Shown here piece after piece: positions 8,837 through 17,446 of a DNA stretch of 64,000 bases (its first letter is position 1; each line of letters begins with the position of its first letter). The stretch is from positions 183,883-247,882 of the forward strand of contig NZ_NCSM01000016.1 of NCBI RefSeq assembly GCF_002224125.1, written 5' to 3'. A program made the translations under genes and the position numbers. Source of the DNA: Streptomyces sp. NBS 14/10. GTDB lineage: Bacteria > Actinomycetota > Actinomycetes > Streptomycetales > Streptomycetaceae. The notes under the pieces were generated by a model. It did not search any database. It saw nothing but the letters and a program-made list of their open reading frames with translations, and was not told the DNA's origin.

Positions 8837-11509
8837 ATGAGACACAACAGCCAGAACGCGCGAAAGCGTCGGCGGCGGCTTACCGCCGTGATCGGCACCG
8901 TGCTCGCGCTTGGTCGCTTCGCTCGCCCTCTCCGAGTACATGACGTACCTCAGGGGGGAGGACAAGAGCCCGGCCACCATGGACCGGGCACTGGACTCCA
9001 TCTCGCCTTCAACCCGCCGGGCAGTGGCGGCCGCCGGGGGATCCCCAGACCTCTCGCGCTCTTGGTGATCTGTGCTTTGCTCGCCTCTCTCGCCACGACG
9101 CTGACTGCGGGCCGGGCCCAGGCCGCGACCAATGTCGACCTCCGGGCGGTGACCTTCAACTCCCAAGGCGGCAACAAGTGGGGATTTGTTGGGTCGGACC
9201 TGCTCAAGGATGCCGATGTCCTGGCGTTGCAGGAGGTCAATACCCCGCCCGTCGACTTCGTCTCGGATGAGGAGTTGACATGGCTGAGCAACACCGGCGA
9301 CACCTCAACGACCTCCAGCGGCCTCCCGAGCCTGAAGTACAAGGTCTATTACGGAAAGTGGGCCTCCAGCAAGCGCAGCAGAGGCATCGGCGGCAAACTG
9401 ATCTATGTAAGCATCCTCGACAAAGGCCTGTGGGGCTTGGGAGGCAGCGGAGACGACGAGGATCCGGACACCCAGAAAAACACCCACGCCCAGAAGTCCA
9501 TGGCGGTCTGGGTGAAGGACGCAGTCGCCGAGAAGTTCAACTCGCGGCAGGACATCAAGATCGTCACCCCGCACTCGGACAACAATAGGTGGATCCGCTC
9601 CCGCCCGGCCGTCGGCGTGCGGATCGACGGCACCTGGTACTTCGACATCCATGCCGCGTCTATCCGCTCCGGTTCGACACCGAACCCGCACGCGAAGGCA
9701 CTCATGACCGCGATCAGTGAAGCGGTGCCCAACGAACCGTGGCGTGCTCTGGGCGACTTCAACTCGGACGCCACTTCCTTCCGAAGCCCGGTCACCGCCC
9801 ACACCTACTACGCGACCCGGAATGGCAAGCCGGATGGGGAGGCAGTAACGACCCAGCAGTCCGGGTATCCGCTGGACTTCATGGTTGCCAACGACGAGCT
9901 GACCGACCTTGCCGTCTCCGTCAGCAGCGGGAGCGAATCGGACCACCGCCCGTTGAGGTTCGCGCCCTCGAGCGCGCGGGAGTGCTCCAGTGACTGGACC
10001 AACAAGACGCTCTATACCGCTGCCCCCCTCGCCGGCCGCGCCGCCGAGAGCGCAGAGGCGTGCGTCGGCCCGGACGCGGTGGTCTCCATGGGGGACAGCT
10101 ATATCTCCGGTGAGGGCGGACGCTGGCAGGGCAACGGTGCCGTCGAGCTGTCCTACCGCAGCCGTCAGGGCTCGGCCTTCGGCACCGACCGTGCGGCGTT
10201 CAACTGCACCGGAAGCGGCAAGGACGAGGTCTGCGACCACGACCCGAAGCGCGTCTACGGCGAGACCGCCTCGGGTAACGAGATGTGCCACCGCTCCGAT
10301 CTCGCACCGATCAAGAGCATCGGCGACATTCTCGGTATTCCGGCGGAACGGCGATTCAACATCGCCTGCTCCGGAGCCACCACGGCGGATGTCACCGACA
10401 ACCCTTTCAAGGGTGAAGAGCCTCAGGTGAAACAGCTCGCCAAGATCGCCTCTCAGCACAACGTGAAGTACGTGGTGCTCTCGATCGGCGGCAACGACCT
10501 CGGATTCTCCGAAATCGGCTACAACTGCGTCGTCGGCTACATTGGAAACAAGCCGTGCAGCACCAAGGGCCGCGCCGACATCGCCGAAAAGACCCGTGGC
10601 ATTCAGGAAAAGATCGGCAACACGATCGAAAAGATCAGGACCACGTTGAAGGACGCCGGTCAGGAGAATTCGAAGGTCATCCTTGAGGGGTATCCGAACC
10701 CGTTCCCGTCGGTGGACAACAACCGGTACCCGACCACGCCACTCAGCTGGGCACGCATGATGAGCGGCGGATGTCCCGTTCTGGACCCGGACATCGATTG
10801 GCTGCATGACGAGGTGGTACCGGGACTGAACTGGGCCCTCGCTCAGGCCGCGAAAGAGCAGAAGGTCATCTTCCTCAACCCCCAAGGCGCCTTTACCGGG
10901 CACGAGCTGTGCTCCAAGAGCGCTTCCCAGGCCACGGATCTCAACTCGCCGAGAAATCCGCCGAAGGCGGAGAACTCCGAATGGATCCGCTGGATTCCCG
11001 GACTCGCCGAATGGCTCCCCTACTCCCAGGGCGACAAACAGGAGTCGATCCACCCCAACAGCTTCGGGCAGCAGGCGCTGGCCGCCTGCGTCAAACAGAC
11101 CATCATCAACACCAGCACGCAGTCCGAGGGCTACTTCACCTGCTCCGGATCGGCCGGTGCCACTCCGGACCAGGTACGTGTGACAGAGGAGCTCGAGGAG
11201 ACCGACACATACCAGCCGTGGGGGTACGAGCCGGACCAGCAACCTCTGACGCAGGAGCGCGATGAGTTCGACCCGTACCAGCCGTGGTCGTACGAGGAGT
11301 GGTCCCAGGCTCCGAACACCAGGCTGAGCAACTCCGCGCCTCCGAAGGCCCTGACCGATGCGGCCAAGGACAATCCCGAACTGGCCGCCATGCTCAACGC
11401 CCTGCGAGAGAACTCCTCTGGGCCCCCAGCGAGCTCGGAAGACTCCTACGAGACCGCTGAACGACGCGCCCGCGAACTCCTAGACGCTGAGGACCCCGGG
11501 GGCGAGTAA
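8837..11509 (+). CDS. Secreted CdtB-like endonuclease fused to SGNH hydrolase
   Basis: The frame has 890 codons. A Sec signal lies around residues 65-97 (RRGIPRPLALL.. ending GRAQAA). Residues 100-375 match the endonuclease/exonuclease/phosphatase fold in its cytolethal-distending-toxin-B style: E133 in LALQEV, RPAVGVRI, H272 in DIHAAS, GDFN with D307, and SDHRPL (369-373). Residues 410-775 form an SGNH hydrolase: S421 in GDSYISGE, SIGGNDLGF, and H739 in ESIHPNSFG, with Glu where the usual DxxH has Asp. The tail carries two DxYQPWxYE repeats. The first 60 residues are odd: dropping one T near 8910 would give VLALVASLALSEYMTYL in another frame, ending in a TGA that overlaps a GTG near 9064. 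The true start may therefore lie downstream or a frameshift may be present. Confidence 0.82.
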   Translation: MRHNSQNARKRRRRLTAVIGTVLALGRFARPLRVHDVPQGGGQEPGHHGPGTGLHLAFNPPGSGGRRGIPRPLALLVICALLASLATTLTAGRAQAATNVDLRAVTFNSQGGNKWGFVGSDLLKDADVLALQEVNTPPVDFVSDEELTWLSNTGDTSTTSSGLPSLKYKVYYGKWASSKRSRGIGGKLIYVSILDKGLWGLGGSGDDEDPDTQKNTHAQKSMAVWVKDAVAEKFNSRQDIKIVTPHSDNNRWIRSRPAVGVRIDGTWYFDIHAASIRSGSTPNPHAKALMTAISEAVPNEPWRALGDFNSDATSFRSPVTAHTYYATRNGKPDGEAVTTQQSGYPLDFMVANDELTDLAVSVSSGSESDHRPLRFAPSSARECSSDWTNKTLYTAAPLAGRAAESAEACVGPDAVVSMGDSYISGEGGRWQGNGAVELSYRSRQGSAFGTDRAAFNCTGSGKDEVCDHDPKRVYGETASGNEMCHRSDLAPIKSIGDILGIPAERRFNIACSGATTADVTDNPFKGEEPQVKQLAKIASQHNVKYVVLSIGGNDLGFSEIGYNCVVGYIGNKPCSTKGRADIAEKTRGIQEKIGNTIEKIRTTLKDAGQENSKVILEGYPNPFPSVDNNRYPTTPLSWARMMSGGCPVLDPDIDWLHDEVVPGLNWALAQAAKEQKVIFLNPQGAFTGHELCSKSASQATDLNSPRNPPKAENSEWIRWIPGLAEWLPYSQGDKQESIHPNSFGQQALAACVKQTIINTSTQSEGYFTCSGSAGATPDQVRVTEELEETDTYQPWGYEPDQQPLTQERDEFDPYQPWSYEEWSQAPNTRLSNSAPPKALTDAAKDNPELAAMLNALRENSSGPPASSEDSYETAERRARELLDAEDPGGE

Positions 11510-11884
11510 TGGTTCCGTGAGCGAACAAGTCCGGGCCCACCACGTCTTCCGGTGACCAGTCCCGTCGCGCACCTGCACTTCGCCGTTGTCGGGCTGGCCG
11601 GCCGAGCCGAAACAGCCGCAGGCACGGGCCACGGCGGTGGACAACGGTGGAGAAGAACAGCCCGCCTGGGGGGTGACTCTCAACGAGGCGGCCCGGCCCC
11701 CGGTGGCCGGGCCGCCCGCGGGCTCGTATGGGCAGTCTGACGAATAAAGGCCCAGCAGGGCAGCGAATCGCCCGGGTGACCGGTGGCAGTAGAAGACATC
11801 CATAGGTTATCCGGGCTGAACGAAGCCAAGACCTATGCGTGCTCGATATCTGTTGAATGATCGGATTGCAAGGAGCGACGGATC
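11510..11884. other. Intergenic region, nothing recognised
   Basis: Short open frames on both strands show no domain, RBS or codon-bias support. It separates the CdtB-like/SGNH gene from a DUF3592 gene. Confidence 0.5.
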
Positions 11885-12301
11885 ATGTGGCGTGACCTGC
11901 TTTTCATGCTGATTGTGGGACTTGTGGGAGGACTTCTCACCGGGGTCTGCGTGCGATACTGCACGATCGCATGGAGCCTATGGCGAAATGGGGTACACAC
12001 AATCGGTGTTGTCGTTGACAACAAGCGGACCGGCGGCGACTCCGGACCGAAATTCCATCCCGTCATCGCCTTTCACGATCAGCAAGGAAATCAAGTGGTA
12101 TGCCAACCTTTTGTAAGCACTGATGAGAAGAGGCCGGTAGGGCAGAAATTGCCGGTACTATACCTAGCTCACAAGCCGAAGATCATGTATCCGCAAGAAG
12201 GATGGCACCTGATTAGGGCGTTGCTGTCGAACTGGCTGCTGCTGGTCATGGGATTGGTTTTCCTGACCGGTGCAGTTTTCATGGCGCCGCGACCCGCCTG
12301 A
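11885..12301 (+). CDS. DUF3592-type small membrane protein
   Basis: The protein has 138 residues with two transmembrane helices, at about 4-28 (LLFMLIVGLVGGLLTGV) and 113-133 (LLSNWLLLVMGLVFLTGAV). Between them is an external beta-rich segment with FHPVIAFHDQQGNQV and KLPVLYLAHKPKI. That arrangement (TM, small beta domain, TM) and the P-V-I-x-F pattern are those of DUF3592 proteins. The ATG at 11885 follows an AAGGAGCGACGG ribosome site. The role is unknown. Its stop overlaps the start of a decayed RacP-like reading frame. Confidence 0.75.
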   Translation: MWRDLLFMLIVGLVGGLLTGVCVRYCTIAWSLWRNGVHTIGVVVDNKRTGGDSGPKFHPVIAFHDQQGNQVVCQPFVSTDEKRPVGQKLPVLYLAHKPKIMYPQEGWHLIRALLSNWLLLVMGLVFLTGAVFMAPRPA

Positions 12302-12621
12302 CCAAGTGGCAGGTCACCCGAGGCATCCGGCACCTGCGGGACGTCGGGGCCGCCGAGCACCTCACACCGATCATCTGGCACCGCCGGCACGGATACATGT
12401 TCTCCGAGGACCCCGCGGACTGGATTGAGTATGAGAAGAAGCAGTTCCAGCAGATCCTCGGCCGCCTCACCCGGATGATCACGGGCACGCTCGACCCGCA
12501 CCTGGGCCGTCGAGCAGTACGACACCGCGCTGGTGCCCGCCGGCTGACAGGCCCGCTTCAGTCGGCGGCCGACTCGTCCTCGTCCAGCTTCACCGGCCAG
12601 CCGTCCGCCTACCAGATGCGG
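12301..12621 (+). pseudogene. RacP-like fragment
   Basis: The frame from 12301 reads TKWQVTRGIRHLRDVGAAE, then GYMFSEDPADWIEYEK and LTRMITGTLDPH. This resembles the central part of RacP-annotated proteins of Streptomyces (a winged-helix-like DNA-binding fold followed by SxDPxDWxxYE). The N-terminal half is missing and the C-terminus turns to low-complexity sequence before the stop. I call it a remnant from recall of the family pattern; a protein search would confirm. Confidence 0.5.
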
Positions 12622-12716
12622 TGATGATCCGGACGGGAATGGAAGATCGCCGAACAAACGGTCGGAGGGGCTGGGAACGTCGCGCGCGAGCCACGTTAAC
12701 GATCAAGGAGCGCGCG

Positions 12717-12926
12717 GTGCCCACCAACTTTCTCAGCGAGGACCAACGACGGCGCTTCGGCCGGTTCGCGGAAGATCCGGACGAGGGACAGCTCGCCGGT
12801 TCCTTCCTGCTCGACCAGACCGCCCGGCGCCGGGCGATGGCTGCCAAGGGCGCGCGGAACCAGATCGGCTGGGCGGTCCAGCTCGGGACTGTCCGGTACC
12901 TGGGGACGTTCCTGGACAACCCCTGA
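12717..12926 (+). pseudogene. Tn3-family transposase, N-terminal DUF4158 fragment
   Basis: GTG at 12717 sits seven bases after AAGGAG and reads PTNFLSEDQRRRFGRF..., then QIGWAVQLGTVRYLGTFL. This is the conserved N-terminus (DUF4158) of Tn3-type transposases. After about 69 codons the frame runs into the end of an IS3 fragment that begins TGAGGTTCCCCC at 12924, so the gene was cut by that insertion. The remaining 900 or so codons are not in the window. Confidence 0.85.
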
Positions 12927-13297
12927 GGTTCCCCCGCTGTGCGGGTGTGACTGATTAGCTGGTCAGGGAGGGTTGATGTGGTTTCAGGTTCACTGGTTCG
13001 GCCGCTGCCTGGTCGGCGTAGTGCTTTTCCTCGAACTCGATCGGGCTGAGGTAGCCGAGCCGTTTCTGGATGCGGCGGGGGTTATAGAAGCCGTCGATGT
13101 ACTCGAAGAGGGCGAGGTTCGCCTCGGCTCTGGTGGCGAAGACGCGGCCGCGGATGCACTCGGTTTTGACCAGTATCCACAGGTTCTCCGCCAGGGCGTT
13201 GTCGAACGAGTCGCCGACCGAGCCCATGGATGCCTGGATCCCTGCTCTGACCAGGCGTGTCGTGAGCTTGATGGAGGTGTATTGCCCGGACTCAACC
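12924..13297 (-). pseudogene. IS3-family orfB 3' fragment (copy 2)
   Basis: The minus strand encodes SGQYTSIKLTTRLVRAGIQ, GDSFDNALAENLW and YLSPIEFEEKHYADQ to the stop, then the IS3 end ending GGGGGAACCTCA. It is cut at 13297 exactly where the IS30 terminal repeat begins. It is almost identical to copy 1 at 6564-6835 (opposite strand), and more diverged from copy 3 on the far side of the IS30 element. Confidence 0.88.
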
Positions 13298-14689
13298 GGT
13301 CGTCGCAACACCGGCTTCCTGGACTGATAGTAGATGCTCATTCAGGGCCTCGGCTGGTGTCTTCCAACCGAGGGTTTTTCGGGGCCTGTTGTTGAGAGCG
13401 AGAGCCACGGCCTCAAGGTCATCAGCACCCCATCGCGAGAGGTCCGTGCCCTTGGGGAAGTACTGGCGCAACAGCCCGTTGGTGTTCTCGTTCGTGCCCC
13501 GCTGCCAGGGGCTGTGCGGGTCGGCAAAGTAGACCTCGATCCCCGTCGCGACGCGGAGTTGGGCATGCTGAGCGAGTTCCTTGCCCCGGTCCCAGGTCAG
13601 CGACCGGCGTAGTTGCCCGGGCAGCGTGGTGATCGTGGTGGCGATCGCGTCCTTCACGGCCTCGGCGCCGCGGCCGGCCAGCGCAGGGCCGTTCTTCACC
13701 CGCGGCTCGACGCCGTAACCATCCATCCGGGGCAGGTGCAGCAGCATCGTGAACCGAGTCGTGCGCTCCACCAGCGTGCCGATCGCGGACCGGCCAGTGC
13801 CGATGATGAGATCGCCCTCCCAATGGCCTGGGACCGCACGGTCCTCAGCCTCGGCCGGGCGCTCGCTGATCATCACCTCGGGTGTGACGTGACCGCCGGC
13901 GCGCTGGCGGGAGCGTGCTCGCGGGACGCGCAGCGCACGTCCGGTGCGCAGGCAGGTGACCAGCTCGCGCTTGAGCGCGCCGCGCCCCTGGATGTAGAGG
14001 GCCTGGTAGATCGCCTCGTGCGAGATGCGCATGGAGTCATCATCGGGGAAGTCGGCCCTGAGCCGGTGCGAGATCTGCTCCGGGCTCCACGACGTCGCCC
14101 ACCGGCGGTCCTGCCTCCGGGGCTTGTTCCGGCCCTTCCATTGCGGCGTCTGCGGCCCCGCCGCCGCGGTCCCGTCCGAGAGTTGGATCTGTCCGGCCAG
14201 CCGGTCCTGCACGTACTCGCGCAGACGCGCATTGGCCACCAGTTTCGGTGTCTTCGGGCGCCGTGCAGCCAGCTCCGCCTTCCACTGAGCGATCGAGGCC
14301 CGGTAGTCCAACTGGCCATTCCGGGTCGCAGCGTTGCGCCGCAACTCCCGGGAGATGGTCGACGGCGACCGAGCCAGGCGGCGCGCGATCTCCCGTACTC
14401 CTACCTCTTGGGCGTTGAGCAACGCGATATCCTCGCGCTCCTCGAACGAAAGATACCGGCCCGACGGCGGGCTGAGCTTGATCGACGGCATGCCGCCACG
14501 CTCGCGGAACCACCGTGTGCCGACCGGCCCCGACACGCCGCACGCGATTGCCGCGTCCTCGCTGGTCAGCCCTTCGGTGATCTTGATCCAGAACGCCCGC
14601 TCCACGTCCCGGCGGATCGGAGGCCGCCCCGGCGAACGCATCGCCGGACGTCCCGTCACCGCCGTCGCCCACCCTGGTGGTCTGCCCAC
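13292..14689 (-). CDS. IS30-family transposase
   Basis: The protein has 465 residues and starts at GTG 14689 with GGAGGT five bases upstream. The N-terminal HTH (LTSEDAAIACGV and VREIARRLARSPSTISREL) binds ends in this family. The central region has ISHEAIYQALY. The catalytic DDE core has D in HWEGDLIIG, D in SLTWDRGKEL and E in QRGTNENTNGLLRQYFPKG. The length and motif order are those of full IS30 transposases. The coding end overlaps the left terminal repeat. Confidence 0.93.
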   Translation of the reverse strand: MGRPPGWATAVTGRPAMRSPGRPPIRRDVERAFWIKITEGLTSEDAAIACGVSGPVGTRWFRERGGMPSIKLSPPSGRYLSFEEREDIALLNAQEVGVREIARRLARSPSTISRELRRNAATRNGQLDYRASIAQWKAELAARRPKTPKLVANARLREYVQDRLAGQIQLSDGTAAAGPQTPQWKGRNKPRRQDRRWATSWSPEQISHRLRADFPDDDSMRISHEAIYQALYIQGRGALKRELVTCLRTGRALRVPRARSRQRAGGHVTPEVMISERPAEAEDRAVPGHWEGDLIIGTGRSAIGTLVERTTRFTMLLHLPRMDGYGVEPRVKNGPALAGRGAEAVKDAIATTITTLPGQLRRSLTWDRGKELAQHAQLRVATGIEVYFADPHSPWQRGTNENTNGLLRQYFPKGTDLSRWGADDLEAVALALNNRPRKTLGWKTPAEALNEHLLSVQEAGVATTG

Positions 14690-14722
14690 GCAACACCTCC
14701 GTGATCAGGTGTTGCGACGACC
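13298..14722. mobile_element. IS30-family element with 15-bp perfect terminal repeats
   Basis: GGTCGTCGCAACACC at 13298-13312 is matched by its reverse complement at 14708-14722. The 1,425 bp between hold one transposase gene. The flanks are two different IS3 fragments in inverted orientation, both truncated just before the same codons (xQYTSIKLTT). No target duplication is therefore expected or seen, suggesting recombination or deletion after insertion. Confidence 0.88.
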
Positions 14723-15096
14723 GCCGGAATTCACCCAGTACACGTCCATCAAGCTCACAACCCGATTGGTGCGGGCAGGAATTGAGGCATCCATGGGGTC
14801 AGTGGGCGACTCGTACGACAACGCGCTGGCTGAGAACCTGTGGATGCTGATCAAGACCGAGTGCATCCGAGGCCGTGCCTCCGCCACCCGGGCCGAGGCG
14901 AACCTCGCGCTCTTCGAGTACATCGACGGTTTCTACAACCCCCGCCGCATCCAGAAACGACTCGGCTATCTCAGCCCCATCGAGTTCGAGGAGAAGCACT
15001 ACGCCAACCAGCCAACGGCCGAACCGGTGAGCCTGAAACCCCGCAAACCCGCCCTGACCAGCTAATCAGCACCTCCCGCACAACGGGGGAAGCTCA
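14723..15096 (+). pseudogene. IS3-family orfB 3' fragment (copy 3)
   Basis: Encodes EFTQYTSIKLTTRLVRAGIE, GDSYDNALAENLWMLIKTE and YLSPIEFEEKHYANQ to the stop, then an IS3 end ending GGGGGAAGCTCA. Several substitutions distinguish it from copies 1 and 2 (Q/E, F/Y, VF/AS), so it came from a different IS3 lineage. It starts immediately after the IS30 right repeat. Confidence 0.87.
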
Positions 15097-15399
15097 AGGA
15101 CAAGCGTGGTGAGAGGACGAGGGACGCGCATCAGAAAACGTCCTGCGACGGGAACCGTGCGTGCGGAGAGACATGCCCTCCGCACCCTGAGCCGTGGTGG
15201 ACAACGGATGGAACCTGGCTGCTGTCGGCTGCTGACCTGCACTCAGACGGTGCGCCGGGCGCCGAGGGCGGCCTTGGCGGGCAGTCCTCCTGGGTTCCGC
15301 CGCGGCTGCGGCGGCCCGCCTCGTCCTGCGGCATCCCGTACGACGTGCTGGCGTGGACCGCGAGTGGCTTCCTGGCATCCGGCCACTTCTCCTTGAAGT

Positions 15400-15738
15400 A
15401 CTGCGAGAGCCACAGACTCCGCAAAGCCGATTTGGGGCCAGTCGCTGCTCGGTGAGGAAGGCGTGGGCGGCGGTGGCCAGGTTGGCGTGGGGATGCCAGC
15501 CGTTCCAGGAGCGGCCTTCGAAGTGGTCCAGGCCCAGGCGGGGCTTGAGTTCGTGGTAGTCGCGCTCGATGCGCCAGCGGACCTTGGCCATACGGACTAG
15601 GTCGACGATCGGAGTGTCGGCCAGCAGGTTGGACAACCAGTAATCGGTGGGCGCCTCGGCGTCGGTGGGCCATTCGATCAGCAGCCAGCAGTCGGGCAGA
15701 ACCCCGTCCCACCATCCCTTTAGCCATCGGGCGCGCAT
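15400..15738 (-). pseudogene. IS701-family transposase fragment
   Basis: Minus-strand residues WWDGVLPDCWLLIEWP, DYWLSNLLADTPIVDLV and KVRWRIERDYHELKPRLG, then LDHFEGRSWNGWHPH, are the conserved C-terminal part of IS701 transposases. After FLTEQRLAP the frame degenerates, and the N-terminal two thirds are absent. The 300 bp between copy 3 of IS3 and this fragment contain nothing else I recognise. Confidence 0.8.
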
Positions 15739-15842
15739 GGACTGCCACCAGCAGATTCAAGGTTTGTGCCAGGTTCCGGCAAACCCGGCCATGCATGGTC
15801 GTTCCAGCATCGAACGGCGGAGAAAGCGAGGGGGAATCAACA

Positions 15843-16868
15843 ATGGTGAGACGACTCAAAGCCAAACAAGTCGTACTGGCGGCCGTTGGGGCGATAGCAC
15901 TGGCTGGCTCCGCCATCGCGCCAGCGCAGGCAGCTCCGTCTGACACCTTGTCGATCAGGTCCAGTGTCCGCGCCACCGCGGCAACGCCGAGGGCCAGCGT
16001 GACGTGCGAGGAAGGCAAGGACAATTTCAACCGGACCGAGCTGTGCACAGTGGTTCCAGCGATAGCCATCGTGTACGAGGGCGTGAAACCGGTGGGCACT
16101 GCGGTATACACCATCACGCACAAGATGACGCTGAAGACCAAGTCGCTGAAGTGGTCGGAATCCATCGAGGTCAGCCCCGCGGTCGTGTCAGGCGAGGCGA
16201 CCGGGATCCGGCTGGGACTGTCCGTCATCTGCGGCGGCAAGTGCTCGGCCATCAACAAGTTCCCGCAGCAGCGTACGCTGGGGGGCCGGTCGATCTCCGG
16301 CAAGGTCAACTACATCGATAGGGTGGCCAAGAACCAGCAGGACCAGACAACGGCGCACTACCTGCTGACCTTCAGCAAGCCGGGCCCCTACACGATAGAC
16401 GCGTCCTCCTACGAGTCCGTGTCTTTCCGGTGTGACGACACGTTCTGGAGCCGGATCAGCGACCGGCGCACGCAGCGCGCGGGCTGTGTCTTCCCGGGGT
16501 ACTACCCGACGATGGAGTCGATGAAGTCGCTGCCGTGGATCGCTAAGAACATCCGCGACGTACAGGCACGCGGTGGCCACTACGGAAAGCTCAATGCTGG
16601 TCCGCCTCTGCACCGGGAGGCAGACCCTGTCAAGGCCGGCCAGAACCGGCAGGCGGTGTGCGGGGGCCAGCGGCCTCCGGCCCAGGGCCTGTCGTGTGAC
16701 GAGTACCCGTTTGCCAGCACCCGCGAGGGCGGCACCAGTCTGCCGGCCAACAGCCGGGGCATCGCCTGGGTTCCCGATCACGAGCAGGACAGGCAAGGCG
16801 GCCGCATAGGAACCTTCCACAAGAAGCAGCGCGTGCTGGACGGGGACGCTTTCTGGGTCGAAGTCTGA
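15843..16868 (+). CDS. Secreted NucA/NucB-type deoxyribonuclease
   Basis: The protein has 341 residues from ATG 15843, chosen because the Sec signal follows at once (MVRRLKAKQVVLAAVG, cleavage after APAQA) and GAGGGGG precedes it. The middle 200 residues form a beta-rich domain with paired cysteines (CEEGKDNF, CTVVP, CGGKC). The C-terminus has SCDEYPFAST near residue 285, NSRGIAW and VLDGDAFWV, the pattern of the NucA/NucB nuclease domain. It is expected to degrade DNA outside the cell. It stands alone between IS701 remnants, which suggests arrival with mobile DNA. Confidence 0.86.
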   Translation: MVRRLKAKQVVLAAVGAIALAGSAIAPAQAAPSDTLSIRSSVRATAATPRASVTCEEGKDNFNRTELCTVVPAIAIVYEGVKPVGTAVYTITHKMTLKTKSLKWSESIEVSPAVVSGEATGIRLGLSVICGGKCSAINKFPQQRTLGGRSISGKVNYIDRVAKNQQDQTTAHYLLTFSKPGPYTIDASSYESVSFRCDDTFWSRISDRRTQRAGCVFPGYYPTMESMKSLPWIAKNIRDVQARGGHYGKLNAGPPLHREADPVKAGQNRQAVCGGQRPPAQGLSCDEYPFASTREGGTSLPANSRGIAWVPDHEQDRQGGRIGTFHKKQRVLDGDAFWVEV

Positions 16869-16888
16869 CCCAAGCCCCCACAGCCATA

Positions 16889-16927
16889 GGGTCCGCCGTA
16901 GCCGGGGAGACCGGGTACGGCGGACCC
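16889..16927 (+). terminator. Terminator after the NucA/NucB gene
   Basis: GGGTCCGCCGTA (16889-16900) pairs perfectly with TACGGCGGACCC (16916-16927) across a 15-nt loop, 21 bp after the stop codon. Confidence 0.8.
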
Positions 16928-17082
16928 CGCGTGTGCATCACCAACGGCGGAAGTGATGAACACCGACCGGACCGTTCACAGGCTGCAGATCCCCGTATCG
17001 CACCACCACATGATGCGGTCCCGCCGCCCCCGCCTGGTCTGGCGACGGCCGCTGGCCAGCTCCCCGCTACCGGCAGCCACCG

Positions 17083-17330
17083 GTGACGGTGGCGGAACTG
17101 GCAGCGGCCGCCGGACGGGAAGCCTTCAGCGAGGTGACCCGGCGGGAAGGCTCCCGCGCCCCGATGACCTCGCGCTTCCTCGCGATGCGGGTCCGGCTGG
17201 CCGGGGTACGCTCGCGTCGGCTGGCCCAGGCAGCCGCGGTGGCCGAGCACGGCCGGTGGGACGCGTCCTGCCCCAGGTGCAACTGCTGGCCGGATGGTCG
17301 CACCTCGCAGCCGAGTAGCGGCACGAGCGC
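17083..17330 (+). pseudogene. IS701-family transposase remnant
   Basis: The frame VAELAAAAGREAFSEVTRRE, SRAPMTSRFLAMRVR, RRLAQAAAVAEHGRWD matches the middle of IS701 transposases, which usually read EVTWREG and MTSRF. It frameshifts after GRWD into a second frame reading VQLLAGW. Neither end is present. From 17331 to 17446 I see nothing. Confidence 0.65.
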
Positions 17331-17446
17331 CTCACGTTCGTGCCGTGCGCTGACCGTGAGCACGGCGTCCTGGTCGCAGCCGGGTGGCAAGAGCTGGGTG
17401 TGCTGGTGCCCGGGCCGTGGCGAAGCCGACCTTGGTGATCATCCTC

